A DNA stretch of 64,000 nt, from the NCBI RefSeq assembly GCF_015475875.1, contig NZ_JADKYM010000013.1, positions 30,732 to 94,731 on the forward strand, written 5' to 3'. Position numbers and translations under genes: made by a program. Numbering within the stretch: the first letter of the stretch is position 1; each line of letters starts with the position of its first letter. Under the pieces are notes generated by a model, which saw only the letters and a program-made list of their open reading frames with translations, had not been told where the DNA came from and did no database searches. This document shows, piece by piece, positions 1 through 8,919 of this stretch. Source of the DNA: Sphingopyxis solisilvae (GTDB lineage Bacteria; Pseudomonadota; Alphaproteobacteria; Sphingomonadales; Sphingomonadaceae).

Positions 1-2391
1 CGCGAAGGTGTCGACAAGGTCCATGTCGTGCGCGCCGACGACAGCATGGTGCCGCAGCTCTGTATTCATTACCGGCCCGACATCCTCCCGCTCGAGCGGG
101 TACGCCAGCTCGCGCGGCGTGCCGGTGCGAAACTTACCGAGCAATATCAGCATCTCCTCTGGACCGATGTCGAGGGGCTCGGGCACACGCGCCGCGCCCG
201 CACGGTCAGCGACCGACTGCGCCAGCTTCCCGGCGTCGTGGAAGCCGAGGCGACCGCGGCGGGCGTGATCCGCGCGGAGTTCAGCCGGACCGATATTTCA
301 CTCGACCAGATCCGCTCGGCACTCGCCGATATGGGCGTCTATCAAAAATCGGCGGGGGAGACGAAGGCGATGCCAACGAAGCACGCGCAGGAAGAAAAGG
401 GCGACCATAAGGATCATGATCATGGCGAAGGGGCCGGCGGCGATCATGGTCACGCCCACGGCGGGATCTTCGGCGCAAACACCGAACTTTATGTCGCGCT
501 CTTGTGCGGCGCGGTTCTCGGGATCGGTTTCGCGATTGAGAAGCTGACAGGCTTGCCAAGCTGGGTGCCGCTCGCTTTCTATATCGGTGCCTATGGCCTT
601 GGCGGCTGGTTCACGCTCCGCGAGGCGATCGAAAATCTGAAGCTCAAGCGTTTCGAGATCGATACACTGATGCTCGTCGCGGCCGCTGGCGCCGCCGCGC
701 TCGGCGCCTGGGCCGAGGGCGCGCTGCTGCTCTTCCTCTTCAGTTTCGGGCATGCGCTTGAACATTATGCGATGGGCCGCGCCAAGCGCGCGATTGAGGC
801 GCTTGCCGAACTCGCACCGCAAACCGCGGTCGTTCGCCGCGACGGCGAAACGGCCGAGATTCCCGTCGAGCAATTGCTCGTCGGCGATATCGTCATCGTG
901 AAACCGAACGAGCGGCTTCCCGCCGACGGCTTCGTGACCCTCGGCCGATCAAGCGTCAACCAGGCCCCGGTGACCGGCGAAAGCGTGCCGGTCGACAAGG
1001 AGCCGGTGGCCGACCCGAAAGAGGCGGCGGCGCGCGCCGACGCGCTCGAGGCGAAACACCGGGTGTTCGCGGGCACGATCAACGGCGAAGGCGCCATCGA
1101 GATTGCGGTGACCCGGATTTCGAGCGACACGACGCTCGCGAAGGTCGTCAAGATGGTCAATGAGGCCGAGACCCAGAAGTCGCCGACCCAGCGCTTTACG
1201 GACAAGTTCGAGCGGATATTCGTGCCGAGTGTCCTCGGCCTCGTTTTCCTCCTTCTCTTCGCAGGGTTCGTCGTCGACGAGCCCTTCCGCGACAGCTTCT
1301 ACCGCGCCATGGCCGTCCTCGTCGCGGCGAGCCCCTGCGCGCTGGCGATCGCCACGCCCAGCGCCGTGCTCTCCGGTGTCGCGCGCGCCGCGCGCGGCGG
1401 CGTGCTCGTCAAAGGCGGCGGGCCGCTCGAAAATCTCGGTTCGCTGACCGCGCTGGCTTTCGACAAGACGGGAACGCTGACCGAAGGACGTCCGCGCATC
1501 ACCGACACGATCCCGGCGCCTGGGGTCACCAAGGAAGAGCTGCTTGCCATTGCAGTTGCGGTCGAGAGCCTGAGCGATCATCCGCTCGCGGCCGCCATCG
1601 CACGCGATGGCCGGGAGATTTTCCCCGACGCCGCGCTTCCGGTCGCCACCGATCTGAAGAGCCTGACGGGCCGCGGGGTCGAAGCCAAGGTCGACGGCGA
1701 AATCGTCAGCATCGGCAAGGCCGAAATGTTCGGCACCGACGGCATCGCACCGCTATCGGCCGAAATGGCGACCGCCATCACCGGGCTCCGTGAGAAGGGT
1801 CGAACGACGATGGTCGTGCGCAAGGGAACGCGCGATCTCGGTGCGATCGGCCTCATGGATACACCGCGCGCCGCGGCGCGCGAGACGATCGCACGTCTCA
1901 GCAAGCTCGGTATTCGTCGCATGATCATGATCTCCGGCGACCATCAAAAGGTCGCCGAATCGATCGCCGCCGAGGTCGGTCTCAACGAGGCATGGGGTGA
2001 CCTGATGCCTGAGCAAAAGGTCGATGCCATCAAAAAGCTTCGCGCCGAGATGCCCGTCGCGATGGTGGGCGACGGCGTCAACGACGCCCCCGCCATGGCG
2101 AGCGCCACCGTTGGCATCGCAATGGGCGCGGCAGGCTCCGACGTCGCGCTCGAGACCGCCGACATCGCGCTGATGGCAGATGACCTGTCGCATCTGCCTT
2201 TCGCGATCGGCCTCAGCCGGCGCACCCGCTCGATCATCCGCCAGAATATGGTGGTCAGCCTCGGCGTCGTCGTCGTGCTGGTTCCGGCGACGATCTTCGG
2301 CCTCGGGATCGGTCCGGCGGTTGCGGCGCATGAAGGCTCGACCCTCGTTGTCGTCGCCAACGCGCTGCGGCTTCTGGCTTATCGCGAATAA
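1..2391 (+). CDS. P1B-4-type heavy-metal translocating ATPase (5' partial)
   Basis: Inner-membrane ATP-driven metal exporter. The frame is open to the window edge, and the first visible start (GTG at 28) is probably internal, because the bases before it also read as coding sequence. Numbered from that GTG: degenerate metal-binding-like N-terminus (1-105, no CxxC), a His/Asp-rich linker (about 119-145), TGES (317-320), the membrane metal motif SPC (434-436), phosphorylation site DKTGT (478-482), a later GDGVNDAP hinge, and HEGST near the C-terminus. SPC together with HEGS/GT marks the P1B-4 class (CzcP, CoaT, CtpD: Co, Zn, Ni, Fe or Cd) and not the CPC copper class. The substrate cannot be fixed from sequence. 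The His-rich linker suggests a divalent cation. It heads a short same-strand run with the SRPBCC and Dsb genes. Confidence 0.9.
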   Translation, partial: REGVDKVHVVRADDSMVPQLCIHYRPDILPLERVRQLARRAGAKLTEQYQHLLWTDVEGLGHTRRARTVSDRLRQLPGVVEAEATAAGVIRAEFSRTDISLDQIRSALADMGVYQKSAGETKAMPTKHAQEEKGDHKDHDHGEGAGGDHGHAHGGIFGANTELYVALLCGAVLGIGFAIEKLTGLPSWVPLAFYIGAYGLGGWFTLREAIENLKLKRFEIDTLMLVAAAGAAALGAWAEGALLLFLFSFGHALEHYAMGRAKRAIEALAELAPQTAVVRRDGETAEIPVEQLLVGDIVIVKPNERLPADGFVTLGRSSVNQAPVTGESVPVDKEPVADPKEAAARADALEAKHRVFAGTINGEGAIEIAVTRISSDTTLAKVVKMVNEAETQKSPTQRFTDKFERIFVPSVLGLVFLLLFAGFVVDEPFRDSFYRAMAVLVAASPCALAIATPSAVLSGVARAARGGVLVKGGGPLENLGSLTALAFDKTGTLTEGRPRITDTIPAPGVTKEELLAIAVAVESLSDHPLAAAIARDGREIFPDAALPVATDLKSLTGRGVEAKVDGEIVSIGKAEMFGTDGIAPLSAEMATAITGLREKGRTTMVVRKGTRDLGAIGLMDTPRAAARETIARLSKLGIRRMIMISGDHQKVAESIAAEVGLNEAWGDLMPEQKVDAIKKLRAEMPVAMVGDGVNDAPAMASATVGIAMGAAGSDVALETADIALMADDLSHLPFAIGLSRRTRSIIRQNMVVSLGVVVVLVPATIFGLGIGPAVAAHEGSTLVVVANALRLLAYRE

Positions 2392-2428
2392 CCGGGCCGA
2401 GGTGGCGTAGCCAATATGGGAGTTGAGT

Positions 2429-2911
2429 GTGTTTGAGATTGCAAGGGAGACGCTGCTGCCGCGGTCGCCGGCGCAGCTTTGGGACGTTTTGGTGGATTTC
2501 GACCACTATGAGCGCTGGAATCCCTATGTCCGGCCCAAAGGTCTCGCCCAACGCGGGGCGGAGGTCGAATATTCCTTCCGGATGAATCCGGCCAATCCGC
2601 GCTTCTGGCGCGTCACCGCAACCCTGTCCGAATGCGAGCCGGGTGCGCACCTCGCGTTCGACGTGAAGCTCAGCCGCCTGCTGCTCTCGATCGAGGAACA
2701 TTTCCGGATAGAGCCCGCGCCGGAAGGCGCGCGGTTGATCCACATCATAAGCTGCAAGGGCCTGATCGCGCGGCTCAGCCTCCCTAAGACGCGCCGAAAT
2801 TTTGAAGTGCTTCTCAGCGAAACCGACCGCTTCCTGACCCAATATCTCGCTCGGCCGCGAGCCAAGCCACCAGCGAAGGTCATGCGAAAGAAAGGCGAAC
2901 GGCGACCGTGA
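2429..2911 (+). CDS. SRPBCC (START-like) domain protein
   Basis: A 160-residue soluble protein of the SRPBCC/polyketide-cyclase-like fold. It opens with an early strand carrying LWDVLVDFDHYERWNPYV, the usual first-helix signature, followed by alternating strands and a long C-terminal helix. Members bind hydrophobic ligands, and no catalytic residues can be assigned. GTG at 2429 is preferred because GGGAG ends 6 bases before it. A TTG at 2423 is in frame but has no spacing to that site. It overlaps dsbB by four bases (GTGA), so the two are translationally coupled. Its role beside thiol-redox genes is unknown. Confidence 0.75.
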   Translation: MFEIARETLLPRSPAQLWDVLVDFDHYERWNPYVRPKGLAQRGAEVEYSFRMNPANPRFWRVTATLSECEPGAHLAFDVKLSRLLLSIEEHFRIEPAPEGARLIHIISCKGLIARLSLPKTRRNFEVLLSETDRFLTQYLARPRAKPPAKVMRKKGERRP

Positions 2912-3354
2912 ACCGGATTGTCCGCGAAACGCAGGCCGGAGATCGCGCCGCCTGGCCAGCGCTGTTTGCCGCCTGGCTGGCTGCGCTCGCCGCGAGCCTC
3001 GGAGCCATCTTCATCGGCGAGGTGATGGGGCAGCCCCCGTGCGTCCTTTGCTGGTTTCAGCGCGCCTTCATGTTTCCGCTGGCGATCATGCTTGCCATCG
3101 CCGCCTTCCGGTCAGACCGCCATGTCGTGCCCTACGGGCTCGCACTGGCGGCGGGGGGCTGGCTTGTCGCCCTCTATCACCTGCTCCTTTACGTGGGCTT
3201 CATCCCCGCACCGATCGTTCCGTGCGACGGCGGGCCGTCTTGCTCGAGCGAATCGATGAGCGTCGCTGGCGTGCCGCTTCCGCTGCTGTCACTCGCTGCC
3301 TTCTCGGCCATTTTCGGGCTTTTGCTCATTTTCCAAAGGAGACTGAAATCATGA
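2908..3354 (+). CDS. dsbB: Disulfide bond formation protein B (DsbB/BdbC family)
   Basis: Inner-membrane quinone-linked oxidase that re-oxidises a periplasmic DsbA-type partner. It has 148 residues with four predicted hydrophobic segments. The first cysteine pair is C45-V-L-C48 in the family motif CVLCWFQR, and the second periplasmic pair is C106/C112. GTG start overlaps the SRPBCC stop, and its own stop overlaps the start of the DsbA-like gene (ATGA), so all three are coupled. The length and short second loop fit the BdbC/DsbB group found beside a dedicated oxidoreductase. Here the pair probably matures Cys-containing periplasmic metal proteins of the island (inference). Confidence 0.9.
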   Translation: MNRIVRETQAGDRAAWPALFAAWLAALAASLGAIFIGEVMGQPPCVLCWFQRAFMFPLAIMLAIAAFRSDRHVVPYGLALAAGGWLVALYHLLLYVGFIPAPIVPCDGGPSCSSESMSVAGVPLPLLSLAAFSAIFGLLLIFQRRLKS

Positions 3355-3995
3355 ACAGACGTTTCGGCGTGGTAGCCACCCTGGTCGTATCGGCGCTCGC
3401 ATTCACCGGCGGCGCCATGCTCTACAGCGGATCGGTCGCAGGCGAGCCCGCACCAAAAGCGGTTGCCGGTCCCGTCGATGCGCTTATCCGGCCCCATTCG
3501 GCTGTCATCGGGCCGAAAAATGCGCCGGTGACCATCGTCGAATTCTTCGATCCCTCCTGCGAAGCCTGCCGCGCCTTCTTTCCCAAGGTGAAGGAAATCC
3601 TCGCCGCTTATCCGAAGGATGTGCGGCTGGTGATGCGCTATCTTCCCCTCCACCCGGGATCGGCCGAAGCGATCGTTATGCTCGAGGCCGCACGTGTCCA
3701 GGGCAAGCTCGAACCCGTGATGGCCGCGGTCCTCGATGCCCAGCCCGACTGGCATGACGGCAAGATGGACGCGGCATGGGCGGCCGCCGAAAAGGCGGGG
3801 CTTGATGTCGCGAAGGCGCGTGCCATGCCCTCCGCCGAGGCGATGGCATGGATGGAGCAGGACATCGCGGATGCGCGCGCTGTCGGCGTGCGCGGAACGC
3901 CCACCTTCTTCATCAATGGCCAAAAACTGCCCAATTCCTCGCCGGAACAGCTCGAAGCTGAAGTTCGCGCGGCGGTCGCTGCGAAGGGCAAGTGA
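3351..3995 (+). CDS. DsbA-family periplasmic thiol oxidoreductase
   Basis: A 214-residue thioredoxin-fold protein with an N-terminal signal or anchor segment (about 5-25). The active site is C70-E-A-C73 within FFDPSCEACRAFF, and a cis-proline loop (GTPTFFING) lies near the C-terminus. This fits the BdbD/DsbA-like thioredoxin_4 family. ATG at 3351 is chosen because AAGGAGA sits at proper distance, it overlaps the dsbB stop by four bases and is followed at once by a signal sequence. An in-frame reading further upstream is just dsbB out of frame. Partner of DsbB, supplying disulfides in the periplasm. Whether it is a net oxidase or isomerase cannot be told. Confidence 0.9.
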   Translation: MNRRFGVVATLVVSALAFTGGAMLYSGSVAGEPAPKAVAGPVDALIRPHSAVIGPKNAPVTIVEFFDPSCEACRAFFPKVKEILAAYPKDVRLVMRYLPLHPGSAEAIVMLEAARVQGKLEPVMAAVLDAQPDWHDGKMDAAWAAAEKAGLDVAKARAMPSAEAMAWMEQDIADARAVGVRGTPTFFINGQKLPNSSPEQLEAEVRAAVAAKGK

Positions 3996-4175
3996 CGATT
4001 TGCGTCCCGGCGAAGCCCGGGGCGGGCCGTCCGTACCGCGATTGATGCACAAGATGTCGGCCACCTTGCCGCGAATATAACCCGGGTCGCCGCCCGGTCG
4101 TGGGCGAAGACCGCATATTCAGAAGGCATTCAAAGACGAGGGCGGATTGCTGGAAACCGAAAAGGAGAGGCTGAC

Positions 4176-4481
4176 ATGCGCAGATTTCTGACCATCGCGG
4201 CGGCGATGCTTGCCTTCGCCGTTCCCGGCACGGCCCTTGCCCAGCATCATGACGATCGCGGCGGCTGGAGCCGCGGCGATGATGCCCCGCCGGGGCGCGA
4301 CCGCGATTATCACTCGGCGCGCCACGACGTACCCAATCATGGCTATGACCGAGGCTATCGCTCGAATGATCGCGATTATCGCGGCAATGATCATCGCTAC
4401 GAGCGGCGCGATCGCTATGAACGACGCTACCAGAAGCGCCGCATGCACCATCATCATCGCGGGCGCCACTGGCGCGGCTAG
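4176..4481 (+). CDS. Small secreted His/Arg/Asp-rich protein of unknown function
   Basis: A 101-residue protein with a clean signal peptide (AAAMLAFAVPGTALAQ, cleavage about residue 22). The mature part is extremely rich in His, Arg, Asp and Tyr, with repeated RDYR/DRxY units, an internal HHHH run and a basic end. AAAAGGAGAGG stands in front of the ATG. No fold is recognisable. Composition suggests a disordered periplasmic protein that might bind metals or anionic polymer, but that is inference. It lies alone after the dsb pair and converges on the methyltransferase. Confidence 0.65.
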   Translation: MRRFLTIAAAMLAFAVPGTALAQHHDDRGGWSRGDDAPPGRDRDYHSARHDVPNHGYDRGYRSNDRDYRGNDHRYERRDRYERRYQKRRMHHHHRGRHWRG

Positions 4482-4509
4482 GCCCGATCGCGCGGTGGAC
4501 GAAAGGCCG

Positions 4510-5169
4510 TTACCGCTCCGCCCGATAGATTGAAATCGAACCGGTCGGCGTCGCGATGATCTTTGCCTCTTCCACGGCGTCGAAACCGGCGGATGCGAGA
4601 GTGTCCGGCATGCAGCCGCGGGCATTGGGTTCGGTATATTCGACCCCGTCGAGCCACTGGATCTGGCGGAACAGCATGCGCATCAGGGGCGAGCGCTGCT
4701 CGCCGTAATCGGCGATGAACAATTGGCCGCCCGGCCTAAGCAGGCGATGCATCTGCGCGGCTATGGCTTGCTTGATCTCCATCGGACATTGATGAAACAC
4801 GAGGCTTGAGACGATCTTGTCGCATCCCTGAAGCGCGGCGATCCCATCCAGCTCATCGCCCATTGCCTCGAACCAATGGATATCGGCGCCAGCAGTGCGG
4901 GCTTTGGTTTGAGCGATCTCCAGCACGGCCGGGTCGGGGTCCACTGCCAAAATCTCGCTTTCCGGCTCGCCTTCCTTCAACGCGATCGCCAGGGTCCCCG
5001 TGCCGCAACCGATATCGACAATCCGATCGCCCGGTTGCGGTGCGACAAGCTTCAGCAAGTCGCTTCGCCACCTTTTCTCTCGGGTCATGAGTGCGATTGC
5101 GGCGTCATAGCGGTCGAGCGAACCGCTCTTGCCAAGCGCGGGTACGAAATCTCTGTCGGTGTCGGTCAT
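4510..5169 (-). CDS. Class I SAM-dependent methyltransferase
   Basis: A 219-residue soluble protein. Motif I is VDIGCGTGTLAIAL (about 51-64), motif II acidic residues are in ILAVDPDPAVLEIA, and the motif IV region has CDKIVSSLVFHQCP. This is the methyltransferase_11/25 type used on small molecules or lipids. The acceptor cannot be named. Cysteines are present but without the arrangement of ArsM, so arsenite methylation is not supported. It lies 47 bases after the AraC-type regulator on the same strand, and the two probably form one unit. Confidence 0.85.
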   Translation of the reverse strand: MTDTDRDFVPALGKSGSLDRYDAAIALMTREKRWRSDLLKLVAPQPGDRIVDIGCGTGTLAIALKEGEPESEILAVDPDPAVLEIAQTKARTAGADIHWFEAMGDELDGIAALQGCDKIVSSLVFHQCPMEIKQAIAAQMHRLLRPGGQLFIADYGEQRSPLMRMLFRQIQWLDGVEYTEPNARGCMPDTLASAGFDAVEEAKIIATPTGSISIYRAER

Positions 5170-5216
5170 GACCCTTCTTTAACGGCGGCCATCGCATCCG
5201 CGCTTGAACGGAGGGG

Positions 5217-5906
5217 CTATCCCTCGATCATGAGATCGCTCGCGCAAATGCCGAACATCGCCTTGATCGTGCGCGCGAAATGGGCACTGTCGCTGAACCC
5301 TGCCATGTGGGCCGCCTCCGTTGCGCTATGCTGTCCGCCGATCGCGTCGAACGCAATCAGCAAGCGGCGCCACAGCACATAGCGTTGGAATGGCATTCCG
5401 ATTTCGGCGGTGAAGAGATGGCGGAAGCGTCCGAGGGACAGGTCGCTCTCCCGGCCGGCGTCGGCAAGCCGGACGGGGCCTGCCTCGATGAGCCGATCGA
5501 TCCTCATCGCGGCTCGCACGATGCGCGCATCGAGCGGTCGGCGCGGTTCAAGTGCGAGCCAAGCCTTCCAGAAGCCGGTGCCGCGGTCGCTCGTGACATG
5601 GACCTGCTTCACGCCGTTCAGGCGCGCTTTCAGATCGTCCGGCGGACCGAATTGGATCGTCGGCTCGACATACCAGAGCTCCGCCTCGCTCGCCGGAAGA
5701 AGGCAGTGAACGGCTTCGGGCTCGATGAGCAGGCACCGACCTTTGTAGCGCCGCCCCTGGCTATCGATCACTTCGACCGGATCGTCGGAAAAGACCGCCT
5801 GCGCGGCGAAGTGCCGATGGGGAATGGTATCGCCGACCGAACCCGACCAGCAGGCGAGAAAATCGCCAATGCGAAGTCTCCCTTTCCAATGTGCGAGGCC
5901 GGTCAT
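5217..5906 (-). CDS. AraC-family transcriptional regulator
   Basis: The N-terminal half (to about residue 125) is a cupin-like sensing domain with an early His pair (IPHRHF). The C-terminal half carries two AraC helix-turn-helix units, the second around TEAAHMAGFSDSAHFARTIKAMFG. ATG at 5906 (MTGLAHWKGR) is preferred over one 36 bases upstream because the extra residues are not family-like, but neither has a clear ribosome site. Likely regulator of the adjacent methyltransferase. Inducer unknown. Confidence 0.85.
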   Translation of the reverse strand: MTGLAHWKGRLRIGDFLACWSGSVGDTIPHRHFAAQAVFSDDPVEVIDSQGRRYKGRCLLIEPEAVHCLLPASEAELWYVEPTIQFGPPDDLKARLNGVKQVHVTSDRGTGFWKAWLALEPRRPLDARIVRAAMRIDRLIEAGPVRLADAGRESDLSLGRFRHLFTAEIGMPFQRYVLWRRLLIAFDAIGGQHSATEAAHMAGFSDSAHFARTIKAMFGICASDLMIEG

Positions 5907-6153
5907 GCTATTCTGATAGCAGCAGGTCCACCTGGCCGTCACCCCGGGCGATGAAGCGGCTTGGCGTTCCTATATTTCTGAAGAGGCGGCGTCCGGTCAG
6001 GTAAGGTGCTCGCATGGACCGAGCGGAACTTGCTTCGGCGCAGCGCGAGAGGCTCGCGCCCGTTGGCGTTGTGCTCCTCGGGAGTCTGATCCCGTTGATC
6101 GCGGGTTAGCCAAAGACGCCGATTCCATATTGATTGCCAGGCCCCAATCAGTC

Positions 6154-6172
6154 AGTGCAAATCATTCTCAAT
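6154..6172. promoter_or_regulatory. Probable Fur box before the FTR1 permease
   Basis: The 15-base core at 6156-6170, TGCAAATCATTCTCA, is a 7-1-7 inverted repeat with five of seven matched pairs, the form of Fur sites in proteobacteria. It ends only about 15 bases before the FTR1 start, so an iron-loaded repressor there would block transcription. The link to iron uptake supports the call. Confidence 0.6.
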
Positions 6173-6185
6173 AAAGGTGGCTGGC

Positions 6186-8144
6186 GTGACGATGACCCTG
6201 AACCGAAATTCATTCGCGCCGATGCGGGCGCTGGGGCGCGGCGCTCTGGCTGTTCTGCTCTTGGCCCTGATCGCCCTCCAGCCGGCCCGCGCGAGCGAAC
6301 CCGAGGTTCAGACCATTTGGCGGCTGCTCGATTATGTTGCCGTTGATTATCCCGGTGCGGTGTCCGGCGGCAGCGTTATCAGTCCGGCCGAATATGCCGA
6401 GATGACCGAGTTTGCAGCGCAGATCGAAGCGCGATTGAAACGCCTGCCGCAGAAGACCGCGAAGCCGAACTTGGTGGCTCGCGCCGCCACCTTGCGGCAA
6501 TCGATAGCTGCGAAATCTGCACCGGCGACGATCGAAGAACAATCGCGGGGGCTCGCCGAGGCGTTGCTTGGAAGCTACCCTGTTCCGCTGGCGCCGCGGT
6601 CGACTCCCGATCTGGCGCGCGGCGCGAAGCTTTACGCGGAAAATTGTTCCATGTGTCATGGCGCAACCGGCGCTGGAAACGGCCCGGGCGCCGCGCGACT
6701 CGATCCGCCACCGATCGCTTTCACGAACGCGGCGCGTGCGCGCGAGCGCAGCCTGTTCGCGCTCTATCAGGTGATTTCGCAAGGCCTTGAGGGCACATCG
6801 ATGGCGAGTTTCGAAGCCCTTCCCGACGGAGATCGCTGGGCGCTGTCCTTTTATGTCGGCAGCCTCGCCTTTCCCGAATCTTCGCAATCCTCCGGTCGGC
6901 AGATATGGGACAGGGACGCGCCCGTTCGGGCCGCCATACCCGATCTTGCGACCCTCGTGGCCAAGACTCCCGCGCAGCTTGCGCGCGAGTTTGGGGATGG
7001 CAAGGCCGGGCCGCTGACGGCCTTCTTGCGTCGCCAGCCCGAAGCCGTCGTTGCGAAACCGGTCGGCTCGCTGGCGCTGTCCCGCCAGCGCCTCGAAGCG
7101 AGCCTGAAAGCCTATGCCGCCGGCGACCGCGGTGCAGCGTCCGATCTGGCGTTATCCGCCTATCTCGATGGATTTGAACCAGTTGAACCGGTTCTTGCGG
7201 CGCGCGATCCCGACCTCATGGCGAAGATCGAGCTGGCAATGGGAAATTTGCGTTCGGCCATCGGAAAGGGTCGCCCGATTGCGGAAGTCGAGGCGGCAAA
7301 TGCCGAAGTGGCGCGGCTGTTCGTCGAAGCCGAGGCGGCCCTCGCGCCCGAGCGGGCGAGTGCGTCGTCCAGCTTTCTCGGCGCGTTCGGCGTTCTCCTG
7401 CGCGAAGGCCTTGAGGCATTGCTGATCGTCATCGCCATGATGGCCTTTCTTCGTAAAACCGGGCGGACCGACGTGATGGGCTATGTCCATGGCGGCTGGG
7501 TTTCGGCTCTTGCCGCAGGGGCGTTGACCTGGTTCGTGGCAACCTACTTTATCGGGGTCAGCGGGGCATCGCGCGAGCTCACTGAAGGCTTTGGTTCACT
7601 CTTCGCCGCGATCATCCTGATCTCGGTCGGTATCTGGATGCATGGCAAGAGCAATGCCGAAGCTTGGCAGCGTTATATCAAGGAGAAAATCTCCGCCGCG
7701 CTGTCGCGCCGGTCGGCGTGGTTTCTGTTCGGCCTGACCTTCCTCGTGGTCTATCGCGAGGTGTTCGAGACGATCCTCTTTTACGCAGCCCTATGGGCGC
7801 AGGGAAATGGCGGCGCCATGCTGGCGGGAGCTGCGACGGCTGCGGTCCTGCTGGGCCTAATCGCCTGGGCCATGCTGCGCTACAGCGCCCGGCTCCCGAT
7901 CACGCAGTTCTTCTCCTGGAGCGCGGCGCTGATCGCAGTCCTGGCCATTGTCTTGGCCGGTAAGGGTGTCGGCGGGTTGCAGGAAGCCGGTCTGCTCGGC
8001 GTTACGCCGCTGGCCGGATTTCCCCGAGTTCCGATCCTCGGGGTATACCCGACGCTTCAGACGGTGCTGGCGCAGCTTGCGGCCGCGATCATCCTTGCCG
8101 CGGGCTTCTGGTTCAATCGGGCAACGGCGCCGCGCGCGGCTTAG
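6186..8144 (+). CDS. Cytochrome c-FTR1 fusion, high-affinity iron permease
   Basis: About 652 residues. Signal segment (about 12-36), then a periplasmic domain with one haem c site CSMCH (about 154-158), a helical linker, and a C-terminal FTR1 membrane domain with about seven hydrophobic segments. That domain carries the two iron-binding REGLE and REVFE motifs (RExxE) needed for transport in the FTR1/EfeU family. The fused cytochrome would allow iron redox at the membrane. GTG at 6186 is favoured because AAAGG lies 8 bases before it, but GTG 6177 or ATG 6192 are possible. A probable Fur box precedes it, so expression under low iron is expected. It is monocistronic and converges on the CDF gene. 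Confidence 0.88.
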   Translation: MTMTLNRNSFAPMRALGRGALAVLLLALIALQPARASEPEVQTIWRLLDYVAVDYPGAVSGGSVISPAEYAEMTEFAAQIEARLKRLPQKTAKPNLVARAATLRQSIAAKSAPATIEEQSRGLAEALLGSYPVPLAPRSTPDLARGAKLYAENCSMCHGATGAGNGPGAARLDPPPIAFTNAARARERSLFALYQVISQGLEGTSMASFEALPDGDRWALSFYVGSLAFPESSQSSGRQIWDRDAPVRAAIPDLATLVAKTPAQLAREFGDGKAGPLTAFLRRQPEAVVAKPVGSLALSRQRLEASLKAYAAGDRGAASDLALSAYLDGFEPVEPVLAARDPDLMAKIELAMGNLRSAIGKGRPIAEVEAANAEVARLFVEAEAALAPERASASSSFLGAFGVLLREGLEALLIVIAMMAFLRKTGRTDVMGYVHGGWVSALAAGALTWFVATYFIGVSGASRELTEGFGSLFAAIILISVGIWMHGKSNAEAWQRYIKEKISAALSRRSAWFLFGLTFLVVYREVFETILFYAALWAQGNGGAMLAGAATAAVLLGLIAWAMLRYSARLPITQFFSWSAALIAVLAIVLAGKGVGGLQEAGLLGVTPLAGFPRVPILGVYPTLQTVLAQLAAAIILAAGFWFNRATAPRAA

Positions 8145-8156
8145 CTTCGCGCGGCG
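8128..8156. terminator. GC hairpin at the end of the FTR1 gene
   Basis: Perfect 9-base arms (8128-8136 and 8148-8156) span the FTR1 stop codon, between two converging genes. There is no T-run, so termination is only suggested. Confidence 0.35.
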
Positions 8157-8212
8157 GAGAACATCGTGAGCATGCTGTCAGTGGGCACGAGCAACGACGG
8201 GCTTCCCGCACG

Positions 8213-8851
8213 TCACTCTTCGGCAACTCCTGCCTTGTGCGAAGAAATCTCTCCAAGCGCGTCGCGGATAATATCATAGGCCGAATGGAGGAAGAGCAGC
8301 GCGATGACGCCGGCGACGAGAAGGTCGGGCCAGGCCTTGCCGGTCACCGCAACCAGACCAGCCGCGACGATAACCGCCACATTGGCAAGGGCATCGTTGC
8401 GCGAGAACAGCCAGATCGCGCGCGCCGTCGCGTCGCCTTCGTTGCGGAAGCGGCTGAGCACCAGCGCCGCCGAGATGTTGACGAGCAGCGCCACGACACC
8501 GATGCCGCCCATGAGATCGGCCTCGGGCGCGATCGCATGGAAGGAGCGCCAGATCGCCGATCCGATTACCCCGAGTCCCAAGACGGCGAGAAAGCAACCC
8601 TGAACAAGCGCCGTGCGGCTACGCGCGACGGCTGTCCAGCCAAGCGCGATCAGTCCAATAAGGGTGATCGAACCATCGCCGATGAAATCGAGCGAGTCTG
8701 CCTTGAGCGCCTGCGACCTTGCGAGGAAGCCGCCGGCCAGTTCAATCACGCCAAAGCCAAGGTTGAGAATGACGACGATCCAGAGCGCGCGGCGATAGGC
8801 GGGATCGACACCTGCGCGCTCTTCATCGGCCTCGCAGCCACAATCGCTCAT
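8213..8851 (-). CDS. Cation diffusion facilitator (CDF) metal exporter
   Basis: A 212-residue inner-membrane antiporter. The N-terminus has a Cys/acidic patch (CGCEADEE), then about five to six hydrophobic segments with the two CDF metal-site motifs, LKADSLDFIGDG in TM2 and SRNDALANVAVI in TM5. It lacks the cytoplasmic C-terminal domain of CzcD/FieF, so it is a short-form CDF. Substrate is likely Zn, Cd, Co or Pb, judged from the CadR-like regulator encoded divergently. The promoter in between has the 19-21 base spacer of MerR-activated genes. Confidence 0.88.
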   Translation of the reverse strand: MSDCGCEADEERAGVDPAYRRALWIVVILNLGFGVIELAGGFLARSQALKADSLDFIGDGSITLIGLIALGWTAVARSRTALVQGCFLAVLGLGVIGSAIWRSFHAIAPEADLMGGIGVVALLVNISAALVLSRFRNEGDATARAIWLFSRNDALANVAVIVAAGLVAVTGKAWPDLLVAGVIALLFLHSAYDIIRDALGEISSHKAGVAEE

Positions 8852-8883
8852 GTCGTCAATCCTTTCCCGTCGCGAGTCGGGGG

Positions 8884-8916
8884 TCTATATGCACCCTCTA
8901 GCAACTATAGGGTCAA
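8884..8916 (-). promoter_or_regulatory. CadR/ZntR-type operator-promoter for the CDF gene
   Basis: On the minus strand, TTGACC (-35, 8916-8911) and TATAGA (-10, 8889-8884) are 21 bases apart (19 if the -10 is read as CATATA). The gap holds the dyad 8893-8913, ACCCTCTA...TATAGGGT. This is close to the known CadR/PbrR/ZntR operator pattern ACCCTATAG...CTAnAGGGT, and over-long spacers are the hallmark of MerR-family activation. Confidence 0.8.
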
Positions 8917-8919
8917 GCG

